A program made the position numbers and the translations under genes. Below are positions 1-5,437 of a stretch of 5,437 nt of DNA, piece by piece. Below the pieces are notes generated by a model. It made no database searches and had not been told where the DNA came from. It worked only from the letters and a program-made list of their open reading frames with translations. Numbering within the stretch: position 1 is the stretch's first letter; every line of letters starts with the position of its first letter. Location: positions 1-5,437 of the forward strand of contig JBEVNX010000165.1 of assembly GCA_040507895.1 (NCBI GenBank). The letters are read 5' to 3'. This DNA is from JBEVNX01 sp040507895 (GTDB lineage: Bacteria; Desulfobacterota; Binatia; JACPRU01).

Positions 1-225
1 GACATCGCCCGCGATGGCACGGGCCAGGGCGTGAACGTCGCTTCGACCGCTGCGCTCGCGGTCGCAGCCCAGATGCCGGTGATCGCTTCGGGCGGAGTGG
101 CCTCGCTCGACGACGTGCGGGCGCTCCGCGCCGAGCAGGCCAGCGGAATCATCGCCACGATCATCGGTCGAGCGCTTTACACGGGGACGGTCCGGCTCTC
201 CGAGGCGATTGCCGCGGCTCGCTAG
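1..225 (+). CDS. hisA: HisA, phosphoribosylformimino-5-aminoimidazole carboxamide ribotide isomerase (3' end only)
   Basis: The reading frame is open from the first base of the window and ends at TAG 223-225, giving the last 74 residues of the protein. Roughly 170 N-terminal residues, including the catalytic Asp of strand 1, lie outside the window. HisA isomerises ProFAR to PRFAR, the substrate of HisF, in the cytoplasm. What is visible matches the C-terminal quarter of the HisA barrel: DIARDGTGQG at the very start (the strand-6 motif), the phosphate-binding strand PVIASGGVASLDD, and the final GRALYTG signature before the last helix. HisF shares the barrel fold but ends differently (AASIFHY), so this is HisA rather than a second HisF. 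It sits 13 nt upstream of hisF, the usual order, and is presumably cotranscribed. A GTG at 31 is internal and not a start. Confidence 0.95.
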   Translation, partial: DIARDGTGQGVNVASTAALAVAAQMPVIASGGVASLDDVRALRAEQASGIIATIIGRALYTGTVRLSEAIAAAR

Positions 226-238
226 CCGCCGACGAGCC

Positions 239-994
239 ATGCTCGCCAAACGCATCATTCCCTGCCTCGACGTGAAGGACGGGCGCGTCGTCAAAGGGGT
301 GAATTTCGTCGAGTTGCGGGACGCGGGCGATCCGGTCGAGATCGCCGCCCGCTACGACACCGAGGGCGCCGACGAGCTCACCTTCCTCGACATCGCGGCC
401 TCGCACGAAAGGCGATCGATTCTCCTCGACGTCGTGCGGCGCACGGCGGAGACGGTGTTCATACCGCTCACGGTCGGGGGAGGGGTCCGCGAGCTCGGCG
501 ACATCCGCGCGCTGCTCAACGCGGGAGCCGACAAGGTCTCGATCAATACCGCCGCGGTGGGTCGGCCGGAGCTCGTGCGCGAAGCCGCCGAGCGGTTCGG
601 CACGCAGTGCATCGTGGTCGCGGTGGATGCCAAGCGGGTCGGTGGCAGCTGGGAGGTCTTCACCCACGGCGGGCGTACGCCGACGGGGCTCGACGCGATC
701 GACTGGACGCGCCGAATGGAAAGTTACGGCGCGGGAGAGATCCTCCTCACCAGCATGGACCGCGACGGAACCAAGCTTGGCTACGACCTCTCGCTGACGG
801 CCGCGATCGCCGCCGCCGTGCGCGTACCGGTCGTCGCTTCGGGCGGTGTTGGATCCCTCGAGCACCTCTACGACGGGCTCGCAGCCGGCGCCGACGCCGT
901 GCTAGCGGCCTCGATCTTCCACTACCGCGAGTTCACGATCGGCGAAGCCAAGCGGCATCTCGCCGAGCGGGGCATCGCGGTGCGCCCGATCTGA
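239..994 (+). CDS. hisF: HisF, imidazole glycerol phosphate synthase cyclase subunit
   Basis: This 251-residue protein is full length for HisF. With HisH it converts PRFAR plus glutamine-derived ammonia to imidazole glycerol phosphate and AICAR. The first half-barrel begins MLAKRIIPCLDVKDGRVVKG, placing the catalytic Asp at residue 11. The second catalytic Asp is residue 130 in VVAVDAKR. Both match the positions known for Thermotoga HisF. Other signatures are LTVGGG at 77-82, TSMDRDGTK at 171-179, the phosphate-binding ASGGVG at 200-205, and AASIFHY at 223-229. I chose ATG 239 because it starts exactly at the family's N-terminus. A TTG at 209 would add ten residues overlapping hisA. No strong Shine-Dalgarno precedes the ATG, so translation may be coupled to hisA, whose stop is 13 nt upstream. 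hisH is not in the window. No hisI or hisE follows; the next gene is convergent. Confidence 0.98.
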   Translation: MLAKRIIPCLDVKDGRVVKGVNFVELRDAGDPVEIAARYDTEGADELTFLDIAASHERRSILLDVVRRTAETVFIPLTVGGGVRELGDIRALLNAGADKVSINTAAVGRPELVREAAERFGTQCIVVAVDAKRVGGSWEVFTHGGRTPTGLDAIDWTRRMESYGAGEILLTSMDRDGTKLGYDLSLTAAIAAAVRVPVVASGGVGSLEHLYDGLAAGADAVLAASIFHYREFTIGEAKRHLAERGIAVRPI

Positions 995-1011
995 CGCGGG
1001 GCCGGCGTCCC

Positions 1012-1512
1012 TCAGCCGCCGAGGCGTTCGCGGATCGCGTCGAGCAGAGCCGTCATGTTCGGTTCAATCGCTTCTCGCAGCGCTTGCTCGGCCGAAACGG
1101 CGATCTTCTCGAGATTCTCGGGGGGCACGTCGATCGACGACGGTCGGAAGCGGACGTCCGCTTCGATGCGCACGCGCGTCCAATCGCTCGCCGGCTCGTA
1201 GAACGTCTTGGCGCGCGATTCGTAGCCGTATCCGCGGAGGGTCGACTGCACGCAGTAGCTTTTGTCGATCCACAGCGCTTCCTCATCCCAAACGAACGCG
1301 GCGGCGGGCAGCAAACGGCCGAGTAGTGCCGGAGGCCGGATCCTCCAACGACTCTGGACGCGCGTCCTTCCCTTCGACATGGGCCTCCGAGAGAGAACCT
1401 CGACCGATTCGATGCCGGGAAGATGCGGCAGCAGCTCGTGGAGGCGATCGCGGACGAGGGGATAGACGTCGTCCGCGGAATGGAGCAGAAAATCTTCTCG
1501 CTCGATGCGCAT
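1012..1512 (-). CDS. Small START/SRPBCC-like protein, function unknown
   Basis: The 166-residue product runs from ATG at 1512-1510 to TGA at 1014-1012. I do not recognise a named family. The layout suggests a helix-grip (START/SRPBCC) fold. There is a first strand (residues 2-10), then a helical stretch with VYPLVRDRLHELLPHLPGI (17-34), then IESVEVLSRR. A run of alternating hydrophobic and charged strands rich in Trp and Tyr follows (about 50-123, with SRWRI, FVWDEEALWIDKSY and WTRVRIEADVRF). A long amphipathic C-terminal helix (about 132-164) closes it. Such proteins usually hold a hydrophobic ligand in the cavity between sheet and helix. There is no signal peptide, membrane segment or obvious metal site. 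It begins 16 nt after the aminotransferase stop without a visible Shine-Dalgarno, so it is probably the last gene of that transcript. It converges on hisF. The gene call is fairly firm because the codons read naturally; the fold is an inference from pattern alone. Confidence 0.8.
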   Translation of the reverse strand: MRIEREDFLLHSADDVYPLVRDRLHELLPHLPGIESVEVLSRRPMSKGRTRVQSRWRIRPPALLGRLLPAAAFVWDEEALWIDKSYCVQSTLRGYGYESRAKTFYEPASDWTRVRIEADVRFRPSSIDVPPENLEKIAVSAEQALREAIEPNMTALLDAIRERLGG

Positions 1513-1528
1513 CGCGGGTCGCCGGGCT

Positions 1529-2632
1529 CTAGAAGCGGCGCACCACGCCGATCACCCGCTCGACGTCCGCGTCGGAAAGCGCGCAATGGAGCGGCAGCGT
1601 GAGAACCTCTTGGAAAGCGGCTTCACTCACCGGTAGCGACACCCCTCCGCGCCGGTAGTACGCGTGCAGGTGGTTCGGCGCGTAGTGGATGGCGGTCTCG
1701 ATGTCGGCATCCTTCAAGAGGCTCATGAGCGCGTGGCGCCGACCTCCGATCACGCGGACGACGTAGATGTGCGGCGCCGCCTCGCGGTAGTCGACCTCGA
1801 GCGGTCGCACCATGCCGAGCGGCCGGAAGGCGTCGTCGTATCGTCGGCAGATCGCGCGGCGGCGCTCGACGAACTCCTCGAGCTTGCCGAGCTGTACGAG
1901 CCCGATGGCGGCGTTGATCGCGCCCATGTGATAGCGAAACCCTTGCGCGACCACGTCGAACGCCAGGCCTCGCGGCGCGCCGGGTGCGCCATCGGTGGAG
2001 GCGCGGCGTACTCCCAGGTGCCGCGCTTCGCGCATGCGCTCCGCGAGCTCGCCGTCGCGACACGCGATCGCACCGCCCTCGCCGCAGGTGATGTTCTTGA
2101 TCGAGTCGAAGCTGAAGCAGGCGATCTCGCCGCCGCCGACGCGCCGTCCTCCGCATGTCGCGCCGAGGGCATGCGCGGCGTCCTCGACGACGTGGAGGCG
2201 GTGCTTCGCGGCGAGCGCCGCGAGCGCCTCGAGATCGCAGGCGGCGCCCGCGTAGTGCACGGGCATCAAGGCGCGCGTACGGGCCGTGATCCGGCGCTCG
2301 ACGTCCGCGACGTCCACGTTGAGGGTGCGGGGATCGACCTCGCACGGAACCGGTCGCGCGCCGGTCGCCGAGATCGCTTGGAAGGAGGCGAGGTAGGTGA
2401 TCGACGGGACGACGACCTCGTCGCCCGGACCGATGCGGAGGGCATCGAGGGCGAGGTGGAGCGCGGAGGTGCCGGTGTTCACGGCCACGACGTGCGCGGC
2501 GCCCAGGTACTCGCCGAGGGCCCGTTCGAAGGCCACCACGGGAGCGCTGTGGCCGAAATAACCCGTCGCGAACACCTCGCGCACCGCGGCCAGCTCTGCC
2601 TCGCCGAGGCAACCCTGCGAAACCTTGATCAT
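1529..2632 (-). CDS. DegT/DnrJ/EryC1-family PLP-dependent aminotransferase
   Basis: This 367-residue protein is the usual size for the fold-type I sugar aminotransferases that transfer an amino group, typically from glutamate, to a keto-sugar nucleotide. Family signatures appear in order. FATGYFGHSAPVVAFERAL (21-39) is near the N-terminus. VNTGTSALHLAL (51-62) is the PLP phosphate-binding turn. DEVVVPSITYLAS (71-83) follows. VVEDAAHALGA (148-158) holds Asp151, expected to pair with the pyridine nitrogen. CFSFDSIKNITCGEGGA (172-188) contains the Schiff-base Lys179. TLPLHCALSDADVERV near the end is also typical. ATG 2632 is preferred because it puts the start just before the conserved region. 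A GTG at 2740 would add 36 Arg/Ala-rich residues and overlap the hydrolase gene by 17 nt. No other sugar-nucleotide gene is in the window, so the substrate cannot be named. Having Lys179 separates it from the Lys-less dehydratase branch of the family. Confidence 0.9.
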   Translation of the reverse strand: MIKVSQGCLGEAELAAVREVFATGYFGHSAPVVAFERALGEYLGAAHVVAVNTGTSALHLALDALRIGPGDEVVVPSITYLASFQAISATGARPVPCEVDPRTLNVDVADVERRITARTRALMPVHYAGAACDLEALAALAAKHRLHVVEDAAHALGATCGGRRVGGGEIACFSFDSIKNITCGEGGAIACRDGELAERMREARHLGVRRASTDGAPGAPRGLAFDVVAQGFRYHMGAINAAIGLVQLGKLEEFVERRRAICRRYDDAFRPLGMVRPLEVDYREAAPHIYVVRVIGGRRHALMSLLKDADIETAIHYAPNHLHAYYRRGGVSLPVSEAAFQEVLTLPLHCALSDADVERVIGVVRRF

Positions 2633-2723
2633 GCAATGGCTCGGCAACGCCTTAGAGTATGCTCGAGCCGCGACCAGGCCAAGCTTGCGCAATCGGCGCG
2701 CCGCGCGATAGCGTCGCGGCGTA
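2633..2723 (-). other. 91-nt gap between the hydrolase and aminotransferase genes
   Basis: This is the only sizeable gap within the minus-strand run. It is open in the aminotransferase frame back to GTG 2740, but the implied peptide is Arg/Ala-rich and unlike the family, so I read it as noncoding. On the minus strand, TTGGCC followed 17 nt later by TACTCT (or CATACT at 15 nt) is a weak sigma-70-like possibility ahead of the aminotransferase. Short palindromes occur (TTGCGCAA at 2685-2692 and CGGCGCGCCG at 2694-2703), but none forms a terminator with a T tract. Confidence 0.3.
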
Positions 2724-3554
2724 TCATCGCTGGCGCGCACCTCCTCCGACCCCCTCGAGAAACGCGCGAATCGTCGTTCCGAGGAGGTCCGGCCGATCGA
2801 TCGTCAGGTGATGGAATGCGCTGGGGATCTCGATCGATCGACCTTGCCGGCAAGCCGCGGCCAGCTTGGCGATGGCTGCCCGGCTCACCATCGTGCTGTG
2901 CTCGCCGCGGACGAACAGCACGGGGAATTCGAGTTCGCGCAGCCGGTCGCGCACGTCGAACGCCTCGTGCGCACCGAGCGAGCTGCGGTCGAACTTCGTC
3001 GTCCAGCGACCTTGCTCTCGCCGCATGCCGTGCCGGGCGACGTGCGCGAGAACGGCGGGCGTGGCGATCGTGTCCTGGGGCAAAGGACGGAAGCTGGCGA
3101 CCGCCGCCTCCAGCGTGTCGTAGCTCGCCGGCGCGAGCATGCCGAGCAGCCGCAGGTAGCGTGAGCTGACGGCGCCGAGCGACGCCCGCCCGTCGACCAT
3201 CACGAGGGCAGAGAGGCTTCGAGGATTGTCTACGCCGTGGCGCAAGGCCACGAACGAGCCTAGCGAGTGACCGATCAGCGCCGGCTTCTCGAGGCCGAGC
3301 TCGGCCATGACGTGCGCGACGTCTTCCGCATAGTCGGCGATCCGGTACGCGCCGCCGGGAGCCCAGCCGCTCTCGCCGTGGCCACGGAGATCGAGGGCGT
3401 ACGCGCGGAATCCCGAACCGAGATGCGGCACCACGAAGTCCCACCACCGGGCATGCGCCGATCCCCCGTGCAGCAACACCACCGCCGGGCCGCGGCCGCC
3501 GTGATCGACAACGTGGAGGCGCAGGCCCGCTCGCGTGATGAACCGATCGACCAA
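2724..3554 (-). CDS. Alpha/beta hydrolase (AB hydrolase-1 type), substrate unknown
   Basis: The 276-residue protein has the classic fold order. VVLLHGGSAHARWWDFVVP (25-43) forms the oxyanion-hole HGG and a following WW. AYALDLRGHGESG is at 51-63. The nucleophile elbow GHSLGS places Ser97. FHHLTIDRP near the C-terminus (247-255) places the catalytic His, most likely His249. The acid is less obvious. The strand-7 segment FVRGEHSTMVS lacks the usual Asp, so the acid may be Asp121 at the end of strand 6 (VMVDG) or Glu218. No signal peptide or transmembrane segment is seen, so it is probably cytoplasmic. The start must be TTG 3554: no other start lies upstream in frame, and the next Met (residue 83) is inside the domain. 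No Shine-Dalgarno is visible. The start lies 10 nt after the kinase stop, so translational coupling is plausible. The general family is sure; esterase, epoxide hydrolase, lactonase or other specificity cannot be decided. Confidence 0.9.
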   Translation of the reverse strand: MVDRFITRAGLRLHVVDHGGRGPAVVLLHGGSAHARWWDFVVPHLGSGFRAYALDLRGHGESGWAPGGAYRIADYAEDVAHVMAELGLEKPALIGHSLGSFVALRHGVDNPRSLSALVMVDGRASLGAVSSRYLRLLGMLAPASYDTLEAAVASFRPLPQDTIATPAVLAHVARHGMRREQGRWTTKFDRSSLGAHEAFDVRDRLRELEFPVLFVRGEHSTMVSRAAIAKLAAACRQGRSIEIPSAFHHLTIDRPDLLGTTIRAFLEGVGGGARQR

Positions 3555-3564
3555 AGTTAGTGGA

Positions 3565-4212
3565 CTAGCGCGACGCCCGGGATCCGAGCGGCACGTAGTG
3601 TTGCACGCCTTTCTTCATCGTACGGATCTCCTTGAGGAGCGCGTCGAGATCGGCCGGCTGCGCGACGAAGTCGATCTCGGAGCTTTGCACGACGAGGAGC
3701 GGGCTCTCGCTATAGTGGTAGAAGAACTGGCGGTAGGCTTCGGCGACGCGCTCGAGGTAGGCGGGTGCGATTCGCCGCTCGTAGTCGCGGTCGCGCCGGC
3801 GCATTCGCCGCGCCAGCACGTCGCCGCGAGCCTCGAGGTAGACGACGAGATCCGGACGGACCGCGCGCGCGTCGAGCAGCCGGTAGATCTGGTGGTAGAG
3901 CGCGTACTCGTCGGTGTCGAGGTTGAGACGCGCGAAGATCTGGTCTTTGGGGAAAAAGTAGTCCGCGACCACCGCTTGCTCGAAGAGATCGCGCTGCGCG
4001 AGCTGGGATTGCTGGCGATAGCGGGAGAGCAGGAAGAAGATCTGGGTGGCGAACGCGTATTTTTCGGGAGCCTCGTAGAATTTTCGCAAGAAGGGGTTCT
4101 CTTCGCCTTCCTCCAGCACGAGCCGGGCGCCGAGTGCCTCGGCGAGCCGCTCCGCCAAGCTCGTCTTGCCGACGGCGATGGGTCCCTCCACCACGATGTA
4201 GCGTCCCGACAT
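3565..4212 (-). CDS. Deoxynucleoside kinase (dNK/dGK family)
   Basis: This 215-residue protein fits the bacterial deoxyadenosine/deoxyguanosine kinase family, which phosphorylates salvaged deoxynucleosides in the cytoplasm using a nucleoside triphosphate. The P-loop is GPIAVGKTS (10-18), directly after the first strand. LEEGEENPFLRKFY (33-46) matches the family's E-x-NPFL-FY region, which includes the catalytic acid. FATQIFFLLSRYRQ (54-67) is the substrate-site helix carrying Gln57. VADYFFPKDQIFA (82-94) replaces the eukaryotic DRS-type motif in the way seen in bacterial members. PDLVVYLEA (120-128) leads into an Arg-rich LID, RRMRRRDRDYERR (135-147). ATG 4212 puts the P-loop at the expected distance, and a GGAGG lies just upstream. 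Thymidylate kinase is less likely because the NPFL and FATQ regions point to the dNK branch. Base specificity cannot be read by eye. It is the first gene of the minus-strand run and diverges from nagZ. Confidence 0.9.
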   Translation of the reverse strand: MSGRYIVVEGPIAVGKTSLAERLAEALGARLVLEEGEENPFLRKFYEAPEKYAFATQIFFLLSRYRQQSQLAQRDLFEQAVVADYFFPKDQIFARLNLDTDEYALYHQIYRLLDARAVRPDLVVYLEARGDVLARRMRRRDRDYERRIAPAYLERVAEAYRQFFYHYSESPLLVVQSSEIDFVAQPADLDALLKEIRTMKKGVQHYVPLGSRASR

Positions 4213-4214
4213 GG

Positions 4215-4219
4215 CCTCC
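4215..4219 (-). promoter_or_regulatory. Shine-Dalgarno of the deoxynucleoside kinase gene
   Basis: Read on the minus strand this is GGAGG, followed by CC and then the ATG at 4212. The 2-nt spacing is shorter than usual, but the match is complete and no other start in this frame fits the kinase N-terminus. Confidence 0.5.
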
Positions 4220-4327
4220 GAGCGGCTTCAGCTATCATAGGAACTGCGCCCGCCGCGAGAGCAGCCGACCGCCTTGCTTTTCGCGCGCGCTTTCATCTTG
4301 ATGGACGGACGAGACGACTCAGCGGTT

Positions 4328-4334
4328 GGAGGGA
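4328..4334 (+). promoter_or_regulatory. Ribosome-binding site of nagZ (decides the start)
   Basis: GGAGGGA lies five to three nucleotides before GTG 4338, depending on which bases pair. It is the best Shine-Dalgarno match seen at any start in the window. It argues for GTG 4338 over the in-frame TTG at 4326, which would place this site inside the coding region. Confidence 0.7.
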
Positions 4335-4337
4335 CAG

Positions 4338-5435
4338 GTGGCGGAACCGACGCGCGCGCGAGCGGGTAAGCTCTTCATGGTCGGTGTGCCCGGACCGACG
4401 CTCGACCGCGCCACGCGGTCGTTCCTGAAAGCCCACGCGGTGGCGGGCGTGATCCTGTTCGACCGCAACGTCGGTGACCTCGGCGCGCTCATGGCGCTGA
4501 CCGCCGAGCTCCATGCGATCTCTCCCGACCGGCCAATCCTGGTCGGCATCGATCACGAGGGCGGGCGGGTGTCGCGGCTGGGCGAGCCGTTCACCCAATT
4601 CCCGCCAGCGGCCGTGGTCGGTCGCGCGAGGTCGCCGCACCTCGCGTACCGTCAGGGGGTCGCGATGGGGGAGGAGCTGCGCAGCGTCGGCATCGACATC
4701 GATTTCGCCCCCGTGCTCGACGTCGCCTCGAACCCAAGCAATCCCGTGATCGGCGACCGCTCATTCGGCGCGCACCCGCGGACCGTCTCGCGGCTCGGCA
4801 TCTCGCTCGTCCACGGCCTGCAGCGCACGGGGGTGGTTGCGGTCGGCAAGCATTTTCCAGGACACGGCGACACCCAGGTCGATTCGCATCTCGATCTGCC
4901 GATCGTGCGCCGCAGCGCGGCCGAGCTCGATCGCGTCGAGCTGTTCCCGTTTCGTCGCTCGATCCAGGGCGGCATCGAGGCGCTCATGACGGCGCACGTG
5001 GTCTTCACCGAGCTCGACGCCGAGCGCCCGGCCACGCTGTCACGGCCGATCCTCACCGACGTCTTGCGCGAGCGACTGCGCTTCCGCGGCGTGCTGTTCT
5101 CCGACGATCTCGAGATGAAGGCGATCAGCGATCGCTTCGCGGCCGGGGAGGCGGCCGTCCTGGCGATCGAAGCGGGCGTCGACTGGTTGCTGACGTGCCA
5201 GACTCTCGACTTCGCCGAGCAGGCCATCAGCGGCCTCGTGCGGGCCGCGGCGCGCCGGCCGCGCCTCGCCGCTCGAATGGAGGAAGCAGCCGCCCGCAAC
5301 GATGCGCTGCGCCGCAACCACTTGCGGCGTCTACGCCGGCCGTACGCCTATCCGCCGATTCCCGCCGAAGGGCTGGCGAACCACCGTGACCTGGTGAAAT
5401 GGATCGAAGAGCGAGCTGCACAAGCCCGCGCTTGA
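4338..5435 (+). CDS. nagZ: NagZ, beta-N-acetylglucosaminidase (GH3), peptidoglycan recycling
   Basis: This 365-residue glycoside hydrolase family 3 enzyme removes GlcNAc from GlcNAc-1,6-anhydroMurNAc peptides in the cytoplasm during cell-wall recycling. The single TIM-barrel domain shows GVILFDRN (37-44), VGIDHEGGRVSRL (69-81, sugar-binding Asp72), FAPVLDVA (123-130) and NPVIGDRSFG (135-144). It continues with GKHFPGHGDT (170-179) followed by the Asp182-Ser-His184 dyad that characterises NagZ, and LFSDDLEM (253-260), whose first Asp (256) is the expected nucleophile. There is no signal peptide and no second C-terminal domain, as in Gram-negative NagZ. The product is about 25 residues longer than the E. 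coli enzyme, with a basic tail after residue 325. I chose GTG 4338 because GGAGG at 4328-4332 sits 5 nt before it. A TTG at 4326 would add four residues and overlap that ribosome-binding site. The stop is TGA 5433-5435, two bases from the window end. Confidence 0.96.
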   Translation: MAEPTRARAGKLFMVGVPGPTLDRATRSFLKAHAVAGVILFDRNVGDLGALMALTAELHAISPDRPILVGIDHEGGRVSRLGEPFTQFPPAAVVGRARSPHLAYRQGVAMGEELRSVGIDIDFAPVLDVASNPSNPVIGDRSFGAHPRTVSRLGISLVHGLQRTGVVAVGKHFPGHGDTQVDSHLDLPIVRRSAAELDRVELFPFRRSIQGGIEALMTAHVVFTELDAERPATLSRPILTDVLRERLRFRGVLFSDDLEMKAISDRFAAGEAAVLAIEAGVDWLLTCQTLDFAEQAISGLVRAAARRPRLAARMEEAAARNDALRRNHLRRLRRPYAYPPIPAEGLANHRDLVKWIEERAAQARA

Positions 5436-5437
5436 CG

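Larger units (their letters stand above)
4213..4337. promoter_or_regulatory. Divergent intergenic region between the kinase gene and nagZ
   Basis: These 125 nt separate two divergently read genes, so they must hold promoters for both unless transcription enters from elsewhere. The clearest element is CTATCATAG at 4232-4240, a perfect inverted repeat around its middle base. It reads TATGAT on the minus strand (4239-4234), a five-of-six match to the -10 consensus about 20 nt before the kinase start. On the plus strand it reads TATCAT. No convincing -35 is found at 16-18 nt on either strand. A weaker plus-strand pair, TTGCTT 4274-4279 and CTTGAT 4297-4302 with 17-nt spacing, could serve nagZ. 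No terminator or RNA gene is apparent. Confidence 0.35.

Noticed and set aside
834..846. Thirteen-base direct repeat TCGCTTCGGGCGG shared with 83-95
   Set aside because: It encodes the same ASGG phosphate-binding motif in HisA and HisF, which are ancient paralogues. It is explained by homology and codon preference, not by a repeat element.
161..865. - strand open frame (234 codons) opposite hisF
   Set aside because: HisF has all its catalytic residues in place on the + strand. The antisense product shows no family resemblance.
2685..2703. Palindromes TTGCGCAA and CGGCGCGCCG in the hydrolase-aminotransferase gap
   Set aside because: Short self-complementary runs of this kind are expected by chance at this GC content. 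They do not form a terminator or a spaced operator.
2633..2740. 36-residue N-terminal extension of the aminotransferase from GTG 2740
   Set aside because: The extension is Arg/Ala-rich, lacks family conservation and overlaps the hydrolase gene. ATG 2632 begins immediately before the conserved region.
1664..3169. Long + strand open frame (501 codons) across the aminotransferase and hydrolase genes
   Set aside because: It runs antisense through two genes with clear conserved motifs and across their intergenic gap. Its translation is rich in Arg, Ala, Glu and Asp with no recognisable domain, as expected from the antisense strand of GC-rich codons.
3535..4428. + strand open frame (297 codons) opposite the kinase gene and running into nagZ
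   Set aside because: It is antisense to a well-supported kinase and overlaps the nagZ start in another frame. The composition is that of a shadow frame and no motif is visible.

Overview
The window is GC-rich and densely coding on both strands, with seven protein genes and no RNA genes, mobile elements, repeat arrays or CRISPR. The gene set is chromosomal housekeeping plus accessory metabolism of a Gram-negative-type bacterium. A cytoplasmic, single-domain NagZ without a signal peptide is typical of Gram-negative peptidoglycan recycling. The high GC and the protein style suggest a deltaproteobacterial or related (for example Myxococcota- or Binatota-like) soil or environmental lineage. That assignment is an impression and no marker here settles it.

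Left arm, + strand (1-994): the 3' end of hisA followed 13 nt later by a complete hisF. These are two consecutive (beta/alpha)8-barrel enzymes of histidine biosynthesis. The histidine run ends at hisF: the next gene lies on the opposite strand only 17 nt away, so hisI/hisE do not follow.

Middle, - strand (1012-4212, read right to left): a four-gene run of deoxynucleoside kinase, alpha/beta hydrolase, DegT/DnrJ/EryC1-type PLP aminotransferase, and a small START/SRPBCC-like protein. Gaps are 10, 91 and 16 nt, so most or all of the run could be one transcript. The combination does not spell a pathway I recognise. The kinase would serve nucleotide salvage, the aminotransferase looks like a sugar aminotransferase, and the hydrolase and START-like protein have unknown substrates.

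Right arm, + strand (4338-5435): nagZ, diverging from the kinase across a 125-nt intergenic region. This region carries a small perfect inverted repeat that reads as a -10-like hexamer on both strands.

I looked for an undescribed system and did not find convincing evidence of one. The most open items are the odd four-gene run and its uncharacterised START-like member.
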